The notes under the pieces were generated by a model. The model saw only the letters and a program-made list of their open reading frames with translations. It ran no database searches and was not told the origin of the DNA. A stretch of DNA of 64,000 nucleotides. Source: Candidatus Gastranaerophilales bacterium. Its GTDB lineage: Bacteria > Cyanobacteriota > Vampirovibrionia > Gastranaerophilales > Gastranaerophilaceae. A program made the translations under genes and the position numbers. Where the stretch lies: NCBI GenBank assembly GCA_944323115.1, contig CALURG010000079.1:62001-126000 (forward strand), given 5' to 3'. Shown here one piece after another: positions 1 through 9,553 of the stretch. How positions within the stretch are numbered: the stretch's first letter is position 1; each line of letters opens with the position of its first letter.

Positions 1-577
1 GAGCGAGTTTTTCAATTTTATCTTCTTCATAATTAAGACGATAACCCATAGCTGTGGCAAGAATGGCTGTATTTAGTGCGTGACAGTCCTGGTAATTTCC
101 GAGCAATTTAAGCTGAGAACAGTATTTTACATCAGGAATAATAGCCTGAACATCATTCAGAATTTTGTCTTTTATTTCATCAACCATCTGTATGGCATCT
201 TGGTTTGCATTTTCTTTGAGTGCAAACATTGTAGTTGCATAATAAGACTTCATATCAACCTGAGACTGGGCTTTTAATTTTGATTTTCTGTTGACGGTTT
301 TGTCAAATATAATTTCTTTCGGACGTTCAGGTTCTAAATTTTCAAATGTATTAAGCCCCATTGATTCGTCGTCATATGATGTTTTTGAGCCTTTTGACCC
401 GCCTCTGTCAAAATTTTTCGGCATTGACTTGTACAAAACATCATACTGGCTGATTTGCAAAAGTTTTCCGGATGTGAGAATTTCTCCCGCATCAACAAGT
501 TTTTCTCCGTTTTCGTTGTATACATCAAACGGGAGCATTTTAAATTTTATTAATTCTTCAACAGGAATCTTTTCCAT
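1..577 (-). CDS. HD-GYP domain protein, N-terminal part (runs off the window)
   Basis: The frame is open from an ATG at 577 to the window edge, giving 192 residues of a truncated protein. It opens MEKIPVEELIKFKMLPFDVY, a small beta-rich N-terminal domain common in proteins with a C-terminal HD-GYP phosphodiesterase. Residues around 165-190 read YQDCHALNTAILATAMGYRL, which looks like the start of the HD domain, where the first metal-binding His is followed by a hydrophobic helix. Family knowledge: HD-GYP proteins hydrolyse cyclic-di-GMP. The His-Asp pair and the GYP motif lie outside the window, so enzymatic activity cannot be judged. A poly-Gly/Ser/Lys stretch near residue 65 is probably a linker. 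Confidence 0.65.
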   Translation of the reverse strand, partial: MEKIPVEELIKFKMLPFDVYNENGEKLVDAGEILTSGKLLQISQYDVLYKSMPKNFDRGGSKGSKTSYDDESMGLNTFENLEPERPKEIIFDKTVNRKSKLKAQSQVDMKSYYATTMFALKENANQDAIQMVDEIKDKILNDVQAIIPDVKYCSQLKLLGNYQDCHALNTAILATAMGYRLNYEEDKIEKLA

Positions 578-646
578 TTACAAACGCATAAATAAACTAC
601 TACATTATAAATTATAGGTCATTTTAAGCTAATTGCCAACACACTG

Positions 647-675
647 TTTATATGATTTAAAAATATTGGTATAAT
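647..675 (+). promoter_or_regulatory. Putative sigma-70 promoter for the 742 operon
   Basis: A perfect TATAAT lies at 670-675 with a moderate -35 (TTTATA, 647-652) 17 bases upstream. It sits in the divergent gap between the HD-GYP gene and the hydrolase gene that starts at 742. A ribosome binding site (GGAAAGGA) precedes that start codon. Confidence 0.35.
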
Positions 676-741
676 AATCCCTGAAGAGTAGTCGGTTGAC
701 TGCATGAAATTCGTAAATTTTTTATTCGGAAAGGATATTTT

Positions 742-1419
742 ATGTCTGTAATTTTACAATACATCGGGCACAGTGCTTTTTACATAAAATCACAAAACAG
801 CGGTATTCTTGTAGATCCTTTTATCTCTCAAAACCCAAAAGCAAATTTTGATTTGAATAATACAATTACCGATATTTTTGTAACACACGGGCATGCTGAC
901 CATCTCGGAGATGCTCTTTCCATATCGAGAAGCAAAAAGGCCGAAATTACGGCTATTTTTGAACTTGCCAACTATTGTGCCCAAAAAGGTGCATTTGCAA
1001 ACGGTGTAAACTTTGGAGGAAAAATAAAATACAACTGGGGAAGTGCCAGATTTTTGCCGGCTTTTCACAGCAGTTCCACTCCGGACGGTATTTATGCAGG
1101 CATGCCTGCTTCAATTCTTTTTGAAATCAACGGGACAAAAATATACCATGCCGGCGACACTTGTTTGAACAGCGAAATGAAAACAATTGGAGAAATCTAC
1201 AAGCCTGACATAGCTCTTCTGCCTGTTGGCTCGCATTTCACAATGGATATTGACGAAGCGGTGACAGCAGCAAAATGGCTTTGTGCAAAAAAAGCAGTGC
1301 CCATGCACTACAACACGTTTGATGCAATAAATGTCAATATAGAGGATTTTGATACAAAACTGAAGTCTGAAAATATTGAGCCTGTAATATTAAAACCGTC
1401 AGAAAGAATTGAACTCTAA
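742..1419 (+). CDS. UPF0173-family metallo-beta-lactamase-fold hydrolase
   Basis: A 225-residue protein with the metallo-beta-lactamase fold metal motif T-H49-G-H51-A-D53-H54 and a later HAGDT segment. These are hallmarks of the small YtkL/UPF0173 group of cytosolic metal-dependent hydrolases, and the length fits that family. The natural substrate is unknown. The start is set by GGAAAGGA upstream of ATG 742. The stop codon overlaps the ATG of the next gene by one base, so the DUF3326 protein is probably translationally coupled to it. Family assignment is confident; the reaction is not known. Confidence 0.85.
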   Translation: MSVILQYIGHSAFYIKSQNSGILVDPFISQNPKANFDLNNTITDIFVTHGHADHLGDALSISRSKKAEITAIFELANYCAQKGAFANGVNFGGKIKYNWGSARFLPAFHSSSTPDGIYAGMPASILFEINGTKIYHAGDTCLNSEMKTIGEIYKPDIALLPVGSHFTMDIDEAVTAAKWLCAKKAVPMHYNTFDAINVNIEDFDTKLKSENIEPVILKPSERIEL

Positions 1420-2399
1420 TGAAAAAAGTATCACTGATGATTGTACCAACAGGTGTCGGTGCTTCCATAGGCGGATATGCCGGTGATGCAAGCCTCACGG
1501 CACAAAAAATAGCAGCCCGTATACCTTTGATAGTAAACCCGAATATCGTAAATGCCGCTGTTTTTTCGGGTATAAACGACAACATGTTTTATGTTGAAGG
1601 ATGGGCAATTGAGCAGTTTCTAAAAAATAGAATAGCACTCAGGCCTTCAAAAAATAATAAAATAGGCATAATTTTTGATAAAGCCATACCCGAAAATATT
1701 CTTAATATACATATAAATACAATTAATGCAGTTAAGACAATATACGGCATAGACATAATCGGCTACGAAATTACAGATGAAAACGCAGGTGTTGAGTTTT
1801 TCAACACGGAAAACGGCATATCTTCCGGAACGGTAAAAAATCCCGAAACACTTCTTTCTGCCGGTAAAAAACTGATAAGCAAAGGTGCACAGGCTCTTGC
1901 TGTTGTATGCTATTTTGAAGAACCGCCGGAAGATGATTATGAAAAAGGCGAAGGTGTTGATATAGTAGGCGGTGTAGAGGCTGTAATTTCTCATTATCTG
2001 TCAAAAGAACTTCTTTGTCCGTGCGTCCACGCTCCGGCTTTTTTTGATGTTGTTATTCATGAAGAAATTGTTAACCCGAAAGTCAGTGCGGAATATATTA
2101 CTCCGACATTTCTACCTTGTTTGCTTTTGGGTCTTAGGAATGCTCCGCTTCTCATTGACGCAAAGAATGCAAAAGAAACGGATATTACACTAAAAAATCT
2201 GCATTCCGTTACGATGCCTTTCAACTCGCTTGGCTCAAGTATAGTACTTGATGCAATACAAAATACAATTCCCGTATATGCAATAAAAGAGAATTCTACT
2301 GTATTAAATGTAAATTGCTATTCTTTGAACAAACAAAATGATATAATAGAACTGGAAACTTATGACGAGTATATAGAATTAATAGAAACGGATGTTTGA
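1419..2399 (+). CDS. DUF3326 family protein
   Basis: A 326-residue protein that I recognise as DUF3326, a family I know mainly from cyanobacteria. The conserved N-terminus MIVPTGVGASIGGYAGDASL is present, followed by a segment about emptied lists of names (IVNPNIVNAAVFSG) and a C-terminal region with PCVHAPAF. There is no signal peptide or membrane helix, so it is probably cytosolic. Function is unknown. It starts inside the stop codon of the UPF0173 hydrolase and its own end overlaps the start of the prepilin-like gene by 8 bases, so the three genes form one tightly coupled unit. Confidence 0.75.
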   Translation: MKKVSLMIVPTGVGASIGGYAGDASLTAQKIAARIPLIVNPNIVNAAVFSGINDNMFYVEGWAIEQFLKNRIALRPSKNNKIGIIFDKAIPENILNIHINTINAVKTIYGIDIIGYEITDENAGVEFFNTENGISSGTVKNPETLLSAGKKLISKGAQALAVVCYFEEPPEDDYEKGEGVDIVGGVEAVISHYLSKELLCPCVHAPAFFDVVIHEEIVNPKVSAEYITPTFLPCLLLGLRNAPLLIDAKNAKETDITLKNLHSVTMPFNSLGSSIVLDAIQNTIPVYAIKENSTVLNVNCYSLNKQNDIIELETYDEYIELIETDV

Positions 2400-3357
2400 A
2401 AATATGAAAAATGTAATCAAAAGAAACAATGAGAGAAAAGCTTTCACATTGCCTGAAGTTTTGATTGTCATGGTAATTGTCGGTGTAATCAGCGTACTTA
2501 TGCTTACGATGGTTAAGCCAAACGACAAGGCTTTGAAATATCAGTATTACAATGCTTATAACACGCTTCAAACAGCCGCATTTAACATATATCAGGATGT
2601 TCAAGACGCTATTCTATACGATTTTAAAGACAAAAGTAAGAAATTTGCGGAAGGAACAGGTTCTGCCGCAAGCAGAGATTTTTGTAAAAAACTGGCAGTA
2701 CAGCGAGGTTCTGAAGTTTCAAATGAATACGGATATATAAATACCATAGAATGGAATTGTGACAGCTTTTCCAGCGTAAATGAATCAACAAGTAATTTTT
2801 CAGGTCTGACTCCTGCGTTTATAGCATCAAATTCCATGAAATACTATATTTCTCCTCTTCAAACAAAACAGTTTCCCGATACTTTAAGCATAGGTAACAG
2901 TACAACTATAAATTACTTTATCGTTTGGGTTGACCTTAACGGAGACAGAAGACCGAACACAAATAAAATGGAAAATGAAAACAGACCGCCGGATATTGTT
3001 CCTTTTATTGTAACAACAAGCGGCGAAATTATTCCTATAGGTGTACCGATAAATGACATGAGATACATGCAGGCGTACGTAAAAATTCCTACCGAAACTT
3101 CGGAAAGACATACAAATACAATGACTTATCTTAATGCTCAATGGAAAACATTCGGTGGCAGTGAATATCCTTCCGTAGATCATTCTTCAATAAAACGAGG
3201 ATGGGCTTCATTGTACGCAAACAAACCTATTTGGCCGTGGGCCGGCTTCCCGAATGAAAGCCCTCAAACAGCTGCTGATTCGGATTGCAGAGTGATGACA
3301 GGTGAAGCAACCGAATGTGAAATCGTAATAGAAGAATACAAAAACGCATTTCAATAA
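2392..3357 (+). CDS. Type IV prepilin-like protein with N-terminal methylation motif
   Basis: A 321-residue protein with a short basic leader and the prepilin signature RKAFTLPEVLIVMVIVGVIS: cleavage is expected before Phe, followed by Glu at position +5 and a hydrophobic helix. The residue before the cut is Ala rather than the usual Gly. The rest is a large globular domain; a VDLNGDRRPNTN segment resembles the Asp/Asn-rich loop in other pseudopilins. It could be a minor pilin or pseudopilin exported by the type IV pilus or type II secretion machinery. An alternative start lies at 2404; neither start has a clear ribosome binding site, so coupling to the upstream gene is likely. Confidence 0.75.
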   Translation: MFENMKNVIKRNNERKAFTLPEVLIVMVIVGVISVLMLTMVKPNDKALKYQYYNAYNTLQTAAFNIYQDVQDAILYDFKDKSKKFAEGTGSAASRDFCKKLAVQRGSEVSNEYGYINTIEWNCDSFSSVNESTSNFSGLTPAFIASNSMKYYISPLQTKQFPDTLSIGNSTTINYFIVWVDLNGDRRPNTNKMENENRPPDIVPFIVTTSGEIIPIGVPINDMRYMQAYVKIPTETSERHTNTMTYLNAQWKTFGGSEYPSVDHSSIKRGWASLYANKPIWPWAGFPNESPQTAADSDCRVMTGEATECEIVIEEYKNAFQ

Positions 3358-3490
3358 TTCTTTATAGGCAATTTAAGCAAAAATTTGTCGATAGATTTTA
3401 ACTATACATATAAAACACTACAGACCCGGTTGTAAATTGGGGTGCAGGTTGGTTTTTGTCGCAGTCAAAAATCATTTTTAAAAACTGCCG

Positions 3491-4621
3491 TTATCTTGTA
3501 TAAACTCTGGGAAGTCTGACCCTGAGAGAACAAGTAAGCTCATAGTGAATTGTGTTTAAAATTTTTGCCCACTCATCAATATCAATTTGTTCGTCTCCGT
3601 CTTTACCTAAAAGAGTAATAATGTCGCCTTCTTGTGCATCACAGTCAGTTATATCAAACATCATCTGATCCATAGTGATGTTGCCGATTTGTCGGACTTT
3701 TTTTCCGTGTACAATTCCGTATATTTTATTTGAGAGCCCTCTAAACACTCCGTCAGCGTAACCTATAGGAATTGTCGCTATTTTAGTAGGTTTTTGTGTT
3801 TCAAATGTGTGTGAATAGCTAACACCTTCACCTTTTGAAGCTATGTGAATATTTGTGATTCTTCCTCTCAAAGACATTGCTGGCAGCAATCCGGGAGGGA
3901 CTGTTCCTTCTGTCAAATCAGGCTGCAATCCGTATATGCCGACACCTACTCTTGCCATGTTATATTCAAAATTTTTGTAACAGATTACGGCTGCCGTGTT
4001 GCAGCAATGGATGAGAAGACCTGTCGTATCAATTTTTTCAATAACGGAATTAAATTTCTTATATTGCTCAAATGCATAGCTTTCGGTCTCGGCTGTTGCA
4101 AAGTGAGTAAAAATTCCTTCCAATTCAATAAAATCACAGGCTTGAATTTTTTTTATAAATTCAACTGCTTTATCCGGCCTTACACCGATTCTGTTCATGC
4201 CGGTATCTATTTTTACGTGTACTTTCGGTTTTATTTTTGTTTTTTCAAAAGTTTGTTTGCAAGCTTGGATATGTTCTTCAGAAAACACAGAAACCGAGAT
4301 ATTGTTTGTTGCAGCCCAGTCAAAAGACCAAACCGGAACGGCTCCGAGAACCAGGATTGGTGCATTTATTTTTGCTTCTCTAAGCTGTAAACCTTCATCG
4401 ATTGAAGAAACACCCAAAAAATCCACACCCGAAGCAAGCAGTACCGGAGCTATCATAACTGCTCCATGCCCGTATGCATCAGCTTTGACTACCGCAAACA
4501 GTTTTGAACCGGGTTTAAGGTATTTTTTTAAAAGTAATATGTTTTTTTCAATATTGTCTAAGTTAACTTCTACCCATGCGTCTCTGTGTGTATTTAGATA
4601 AGAACTTCTGTTGAATTTCAT
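3491..4621 (-). CDS. alr: Alanine racemase
   Basis: A 376-residue protein of normal length for Alr. It interconverts L- and D-alanine for peptidoglycan. The PLP-binding lysine sits in VVKADAYGHGA (K46), the catalytic tyrosine region reads EGVSYSHTF, and the C-terminus ends with the family-typical LRVRLPRVY. Start ATG 4621 is preceded by AGGT. It is transcribed alone, convergent with the prepilin-like gene and divergent from the TPR gene. The 133-base gap downstream (3358-3490) holds only a weak 6-bp hairpin and no other feature I can support. Confidence 0.95.
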   Translation of the reverse strand: MKFNRSSYLNTHRDAWVEVNLDNIEKNILLLKKYLKPGSKLFAVVKADAYGHGAVMIAPVLLASGVDFLGVSSIDEGLQLREAKINAPILVLGAVPVWSFDWAATNNISVSVFSEEHIQACKQTFEKTKIKPKVHVKIDTGMNRIGVRPDKAVEFIKKIQACDFIELEGIFTHFATAETESYAFEQYKKFNSVIEKIDTTGLLIHCCNTAAVICYKNFEYNMARVGVGIYGLQPDLTEGTVPPGLLPAMSLRGRITNIHIASKGEGVSYSHTFETQKPTKIATIPIGYADGVFRGLSNKIYGIVHGKKVRQIGNITMDQMMFDITDCDAQEGDIITLLGKDGDEQIDIDEWAKILNTIHYELTCSLRVRLPRVYTR

Positions 4622-4726
4622 TTTTTTTTACCTGTTTAATTTATCTTTATTATTTTATATCAAAATAATAAACCTGAACAAAACTGTAAGGCTCTTTGTA
4701 TTTTTTGTGATGTGTAGTAAAATATT

Positions 4727-5830
4727 ATGGTTAATCACCAATGTAAAACTGTGAAAATTATGGAAATTTCAAACAACAATCCAAAAAATCAAATAGATGA
4801 ATACTTTGATTTGATAAGTAAAGACCCCAAAAACGAGAACAATTATCTTGAACTTGGAAAATTGTTTATCGGAGAGCAAAATTATCAAAATGCTCTTGAT
4901 ATATATGAGTCATTGCTGAGAGTCAATCCGATAAATTCTCAGGCATTAATAAATGCGGGAAGTATTCATTTTTATTTTCACAATATAAATAAGGCTATTG
5001 ATTATTATACAAGAGCCTCCGAAATAGAATCAAAAAGCTTTTCGATATACATGAATCTTGGTAATGCTTATGCCGAACTTGGTGATTTTAAGCATGCCAT
5101 GAAAAATTATACAAAAGCTCTTGAACTGGAACCCAAAAGTTCTGCATTGTACAATGCAATCGGGCTTTTGTATCAGGACAACAAAGATTTTCTCTCTGCA
5201 ATGGTTTATTATGACAAAGCAATAGAAATTGATGGCAATGACCCTGAAACATTTATAAACAAAGCAAGTGCACAAATGTCCATGCACATGTACAAAGAAG
5301 CCGTTAAAACTTTAAAAAAAGCTGTTGCCATTGAACCGGAAAATATAAAAGCACAAATTTGTATTGCAAATTGTTATTCTTCACTGAAAGATTTTAACAA
5401 TTCGGAAAAGGCATTTGAACGTTGTTATCAAATAGCACCAAATACATATCAGGTTTATGTATGTCATGCAATTTCGTATTCTGATGCAAACAGAATAGAT
5501 ATGGCCATAAATAAATACAAAGAAGCAATAAAAATTGCTCCTGAATTTCCTAATGCTTATATATTGCTCGGCAACATTTATGTTGACAGAAAAAAATATC
5601 TTGAAGCATTGGACTGCTACAAAAAAGCATCTCAAATTCAGCCGGATGATGCAAAAACTTATACTTTTATCGGCAACACATATTTTATGCTGAATGATTT
5701 GGAAAATGCTATTTATACCTATCGTACAGCACTCAATTTAAACGAAAAATGTACAGAAAACAAACTTGTTTACCTTGAAATTTTACAGGAATACATAAAA
5801 AGAAAAGAGTCTTCAAAAATATCAGAGTAA
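4727..5830 (+). CDS. Tetratricopeptide repeat protein
   Basis: A 367-residue protein made almost entirely of TPR units of 34 residues; recurrent motifs such as ALYNAIGLLYQDNKDFLSAM and AYILLGNIYVDRKKYLEALD recur about nine times. There is no signal peptide or membrane helix, so a cytosolic protein-interaction scaffold is likely. ATG 4760 (MEISNNN) is an alternative start: a possible promoter (TTGTAT at 4696, TAAAAT at 4718) would place the transcript start at or after the first ATG. No ribosome binding site supports either codon. The specific partner is unknown. Confidence 0.8.
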   Translation: MVNHQCKTVKIMEISNNNPKNQIDEYFDLISKDPKNENNYLELGKLFIGEQNYQNALDIYESLLRVNPINSQALINAGSIHFYFHNINKAIDYYTRASEIESKSFSIYMNLGNAYAELGDFKHAMKNYTKALELEPKSSALYNAIGLLYQDNKDFLSAMVYYDKAIEIDGNDPETFINKASAQMSMHMYKEAVKTLKKAVAIEPENIKAQICIANCYSSLKDFNNSEKAFERCYQIAPNTYQVYVCHAISYSDANRIDMAINKYKEAIKIAPEFPNAYILLGNIYVDRKKYLEALDCYKKASQIQPDDAKTYTFIGNTYFMLNDLENAIYTYRTALNLNEKCTENKLVYLEILQEYIKRKESSKISE

Positions 5831-5855
5831 AACATAAGACTCTCGGGAGAAAAAA

Positions 5856-6278
5856 TTGCAATATTCATATTCAAATAAACAGCCATCGGTTATGGAAAAA
5901 CTTGTTGCCGGATTATCTTATATATTCCCGTTGATAGGCTTTATATTTATAATAATTTCGGCATTAACAAAAAGAGATATGAAACCTTTTTTGAAATACC
6001 ACATTTTTCAGTCAATATTTATTGCATTCTTAATTTGGCTGATTGTTTCGGCTTTGGGTTTTGCTATGCATCTTATCAGTTACGTACCGATTGTAAAAAC
6101 TATTGTAAGTATGGTTACTTTCTTTCTTAATACTCCTTTATTTATGGATTTTTCTATTGTTTCTCTTTTATATTTTTTGCTCATATTGTATTTGATAATA
6201 GGAGTTATACGAGGTTCGGACAGTTATGTCTTTTGGGTTTCTGATATAATTAAAACAAATCTGAGAGGACAATTTTGA
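5856..6278 (+). CDS. Small integral membrane protein (Tic20/DUF4870-like)
   Basis: A 140-residue protein with about four hydrophobic segments. It opens with a TTG codon, supported by GGGAG six bases upstream (5845-5849). The first helix, VAGLSYIFPLIGFIFIIIS, followed by a polar loop and KPFLKYHIFQSIF, resembles the small Tic20/DUF4870 group in which a helix-loop-HxxQ pattern is common. That resemblance is by eye only. It lies 25 bases after the TPR gene and is probably in the same transcript. Confidence 0.6.
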   Translation: MQYSYSNKQPSVMEKLVAGLSYIFPLIGFIFIIISALTKRDMKPFLKYHIFQSIFIAFLIWLIVSALGFAMHLISYVPIVKTIVSMVTFFLNTPLFMDFSIVSLLYFLLILYLIIGVIRGSDSYVFWVSDIIKTNLRGQF

Positions 6279-6336
6279 ATAAATCGCGGATTTAAATTAA
6301 GAATTAGTTGAATATACAAGTAGGATAAAGAAAAAT

Positions 6337-6864
6337 ATGCAAAAATATGTAGAATCAAAAGTCAGAGATATTGTGGATTTTCCCAAAAAAGGAATCATTT
6401 TCAGAGATATCACAACAGCCGTCAAAGATGCGAAAGCATTGAAATTCATGATAGACTTTTTGACAGAACAATATGAAGATAAAAAGATTGATTACGTTGC
6501 CGGAATAGAGTCAAGAGGCTTTATATTCGGTTCCGCTCTTGCGTATAACCTCAATGCCGGTTTTGTTATGATTAGAAAACCGGGTAAACTTCCCGCAAAA
6601 ACGATTTCTCAAGAGTATGAGCTTGAATACGGCACAGACAAAATAGAAATGCATGAAGATGCAGTAGAACCGGGTAAAAATGTTCTCGTAATTGATGATT
6701 TGCTTGCAACAGGCGGTACGGTTGATGCTGCCGTAAAACTCTTGAAAAAAGCCGGTGCAAATGTTGTCGGTGCTGCTTTTATTATAGAGTTGAGCGATTT
6801 AAAAGGCAGAGAAAAACTAAAAGACATCGACGTTGTGTCTATGATTCAATATAAAGGGCTGTAG
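6337..6864 (+). CDS. apt: Adenine phosphoribosyltransferase
   Basis: A 175-residue enzyme that turns adenine plus PRPP into AMP. The PRPP-binding signature VLVIDDLLATGGT spans residues 116-128, and IESRGFIFG is the conserved flexible region of the family. Length is standard. A weak AGGA lies 11 bases before the ATG. Together with the nucleoside transporter, PunA and Ade elsewhere in the window it completes a purine-salvage route. Confidence 0.95.
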   Translation: MQKYVESKVRDIVDFPKKGIIFRDITTAVKDAKALKFMIDFLTEQYEDKKIDYVAGIESRGFIFGSALAYNLNAGFVMIRKPGKLPAKTISQEYELEYGTDKIEMHEDAVEPGKNVLVIDDLLATGGTVDAAVKLLKKAGANVVGAAFIIELSDLKGREKLKDIDVVSMIQYKGL

Positions 6865-6966
6865 ACAGTTTTATACAGGCTGCTTCTTTCAAAATGATTT
6901 CACCGCTATACTCAACTTTCAGAACTGTTTTATCTTTGATATATTACAGAGGGTAAATGGTTGTGA

Positions 6967-6972
6967 TAAAAT
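6967..6972 (+). promoter_or_regulatory. -10 box six bases before rsmD start
   Basis: TAAAAT at 6967-6972 is followed by six T residues and then ATG 6979, with no Shine-Dalgarno sequence. No good -35 is visible. The spacing would place transcription start at the start codon, suggesting a leaderless mRNA. Confidence 0.35.
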
Positions 6973-6978
6973 TTTTTT

Positions 6979-7533
6979 ATGCAAATAACAGGCGGCTACT
7001 TGAAATCAAGAAAAATTGATTCTCCGAAAGGCTCGAATGTCAGACCGACACTTTCGCAAATTCGTGAAAGCATTTTCAGCATACTTTTTTCTCTAATGGA
7101 TTTTGAGAAAAAAAGTTTTCTTGATATGTTTTCAGGTTCCGGCATAATGGGCTTTGAAGCTATATCAAGAGGGTTTTTGAGTGTTGATTTTATAGAGAAA
7201 GACAAAAAAACATTTTTTTTAATAAAATCAAATGCAAAAAAACTGGGTATAGATGAACAAATGCTTGGTTTTTATTTCGGGGACAGCTTAAAAATCCTTG
7301 AAAAAACAAACAAACAGTTTGATGTAATATATGTTGACCCTCCGTATCAAAGCGGACTTTATGAAAAAGTACTTGAAATTTTGTATAAAAAAAATATTTT
7401 AAAACAAAACGGAATAATAATTCTTGAACACCCCAAAGATTTGGAAATTAACTTTATGGGTTATGATGTGCTAAAACAAAAAACATATGCGGACAAGAAT
7501 TTGACTTTTTTAAGATTTCACGACAAAAACTGA
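6979..7533 (+). CDS. rsmD: 16S rRNA (guanine-N2-)-methyltransferase RsmD
   Basis: A 184-residue Rossmann-fold methyltransferase. N-terminal ITGGYLKSRKI and RPTLSQIRESIFSIL are typical of RsmD, and the catalytic motif DPPY lies at residues 120-123. It methylates G966 of 16S rRNA using S-adenosylmethionine. The ATG is not preceded by a ribosome binding site but by a -10-like box six bases away. The neighbours apt and prfA are also housekeeping genes but have their own gaps of over 100 bases. Confidence 0.93.
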   Translation: MQITGGYLKSRKIDSPKGSNVRPTLSQIRESIFSILFSLMDFEKKSFLDMFSGSGIMGFEAISRGFLSVDFIEKDKKTFFLIKSNAKKLGIDEQMLGFYFGDSLKILEKTNKQFDVIYVDPPYQSGLYEKVLEILYKKNILKQNGIIILEHPKDLEINFMGYDVLKQKTYADKNLTFLRFHDKN

Positions 7534-7670
7534 CCTGCTTGTTAATTTTGAAATTTTTAAAAAACATAGTTGTAATGGGTTGCTGCATATTTACGGATTG
7601 ATACTTCAACATGACAGATTGTTTTTACACCCTTCTCAAATTGTTATGCTTGATATAAGATAAAAATATT

Positions 7671-8753
7671 ATGAAAGATATGTTAGACAAAATTCTTCAA
7701 ATAGAAGAAAAATATATGGAATTGGGAACAATTCTTTCCGACCCTGATGTCATTGCAGACTATGAAAAGTTTAGAGACTTGTCTAAACAAAGAAAAGCAA
7801 TGGAAGAAACCGTTGAAGTTTATCACCAATGGAAAGATAATACGGATGCCATTGAAGATGCAAAAGAAATGCTAAAGTCTGAAAATGATCCGGAAATGAA
7901 ACAGTTTTTGCATTCCGAGATAGACGCAAATGAAGCTAAAAATCAGGAACTGGAAGAAAGAATGAAAGTTCTTTTGCTGCCCAGAGACCCTATGGATGAC
8001 AAAGATATCATGCTCGAAATTCGAGGCGGTGCAGGCGGAGACGAAGCAAACATTTTTGCAGGTGATTTGATGAGAATGTATCTTCGTTATGCCGACAAAC
8101 AGGGCTGGCAGTCTCAAATTCTCAGCAAAACTGACTGTGAAGCAGGCGGTGTATCAGAGGTAATTATCTCGATTAAAGGAGACAGTATCTACTCAAAACT
8201 AAAATACGAATCGGGCGTTCACCGTGTGCAAAGAGTGCCGCAGACAGAATCACAAGGCAGAGTTCATACTTCAACTGCTACTGTAGCCGTTATGCCGGAA
8301 GTTGACGATGTTGAAGTCGAATTGAATCCGAATGATTTGGAGATTTCTACTGCACGTTCAGGCGGTGCAGGCGGCCAAAACGTAAACAAAGTTGAAACCG
8401 CAGTAAGAGTTTTTCATAAACCTACGGGGATTATGATTTTCTGTACTGAAGAACGTTCACAGCTTCAAAACAAAGAACGTGCTTTGCAGATTTTGAAAGC
8501 AAAATTGTACGATATGGAAGTTCAAAAGCAAATGCAGGAAATTACCGACCTCAGACGTTCTCAAGTCGGAACAGGCGACCGTTCGGAACGTATCAGAACA
8601 TACAATTTCCCGCAAGGACGTCTTACCGACCATCGTATCGGACAAAATTTGAATGTATGGACAGTGATTGACGGCGAGCTTGATGAACTTATCAATCTGC
8701 TTATGGAACACGACCAAAAACTTAAATTGGAAAAACTGGCTGAAATAAATTAA
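7671..8753 (+). CDS. prfA: Peptide chain release factor 1
   Basis: A 360-residue class I release factor. The GGQ motif that reaches the peptidyl-transferase centre is at 234-236 ([14 protein letters not shown]), and the stop-codon-reading PxT motif is PQT at 190-192, which marks RF1 (UAG/UAA) rather than RF2. Length and domain order are normal. The 137-base gap upstream is AT-rich; GATAAA at 7659-7664, six bases before the ATG, could be a -10 box. Confidence 0.97.
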   Translation: MKDMLDKILQIEEKYMELGTILSDPDVIADYEKFRDLSKQRKAMEETVEVYHQWKDNTDAIEDAKEMLKSENDPEMKQFLHSEIDANEAKNQELEERMKVLLLPRDPMDDKDIMLEIRGGAGGDEANIFAGDLMRMYLRYADKQGWQSQILSKTDCEAGGVSEVIISIKGDSIYSKLKYESGVHRVQRVPQTESQGRVHTSTATVAVMPEVDDVEVELNPNDLEISTARSGGAGGQNVNKVETAVRVFHKPTGIMIFCTEERSQLQNKERALQILKAKLYDMEVQKQMQEITDLRRSQVGTGDRSERIRTYNFPQGRLTDHRIGQNLNVWTVIDGELDELINLLMEHDQKLKLEKLAEIN

Positions 8754-8755
8754 AA

Positions 8756-9553
8756 ATGGTAATAGAACATCATCATATAGTAGCATTTGTCTTAACTTTA
8801 ATTGCCGGACTTGCGACAGTGATAGGCGGGTCTGTGTCGTTTTTTGTTAAACGAAGCAATTTGAGAATGCTTGCAATAGGGCTGGGTTTTTCTGCCGGTG
8901 TAATGATTTACATGGCATTGACGGAAATTTTAAAAGATTCAAATGAATATACACATATGTATTTTGGGCCGAAAGCTTCGTTGATTACTTTTTTGGGTTT
9001 TTTTGCAGGTATCGGAATTGCAGCTCTGATAGACTATTTTCTGCCGGCTCACTTTGGCGATGATTTGATAGACAAAGATCCTCAAAATATTTCAGAAGAA
9101 GACGAAAAAATAAAAAAAGCCGGACTTTTAACGGCAATTGCAATTTCACTTCACAGATTTCCGGAAGGTTTGACCATGTTTCTTGTTGCAAGTACGGATA
9201 TAAAACTTGGTATTCCTCTGGCTGTTGCAATTGCAATACACAACCTGCCCGAAGGAATTGCAATAGGGCTTCCTATGTATCAAGCTACGGGAAAAAGACG
9301 TTATGCTATGCTTTTTTCTTTCCTTGCCGGGATTTCAGGTCCTATCGGTGCAATTATAGGTTTTATGATAATAAAAATATTCATGCCCCAAATGGCAATA
9401 GGTATTTTGTTTGCAATAGTTGCCGGTATCATGGTTTACATTTCTCTTGATACGCTTTTACCCACAGCAAGAGAATACGGTGAAAACCATGACGTTATGG
9501 CAGGAATTTTTGCAGGTATGTTTTTTATAGGTGCAGGGCTGCTTTTGGTTTAG
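8756..9553 (+). CDS. zupT: ZIP-family zinc transporter (ZupT-like)
   Basis: A 265-residue polytopic membrane protein with the two ZIP signature helices HRFPEGLTMF and HNLPEGIAIGLP that carry the metal-binding His, Pro and Glu residues. A His/Asp-rich loop (residues about 95-120) lies between them. It imports zinc and probably other divalent metals. The ATG is two bases after the prfA stop, so it is co-transcribed with prfA. Its 3' end overlaps the 3' end of comF by four bases. Confidence 0.93.
   Translation: MVIEHHHIVAFVLTLIAGLATVIGGSVSFFVKRSNLRMLAIGLGFSAGVMIYMALTEILKDSNEYTHMYFGPKASLITFLGFFAGIGIAALIDYFLPAHFGDDLIDKDPQNISEEDEKIKKAGLLTAIAISLHRFPEGLTMFLVASTDIKLGIPLAVAIAIHNLPEGIAIGLPMYQATGKRRYAMLFSFLAGISGPIGAIIGFMIIKIFMPQMAIGILFAIVAGIMVYISLDTLLPTAREYGENHDVMAGIFAGMFFIGAGLLLV

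Noticed and set aside
3358-3490. Hairpin TTTTTG-tcgcagt-CAAAAA between the prepilin gene and alr
   Set aside because: Only six AT-rich base pairs and no good T-run; too weak to call a terminator.
3845-4390. Open frame on the plus strand inside alr
   Set aside because: Antisense to a clearly conserved enzyme gene, low-complexity product, no start signal.
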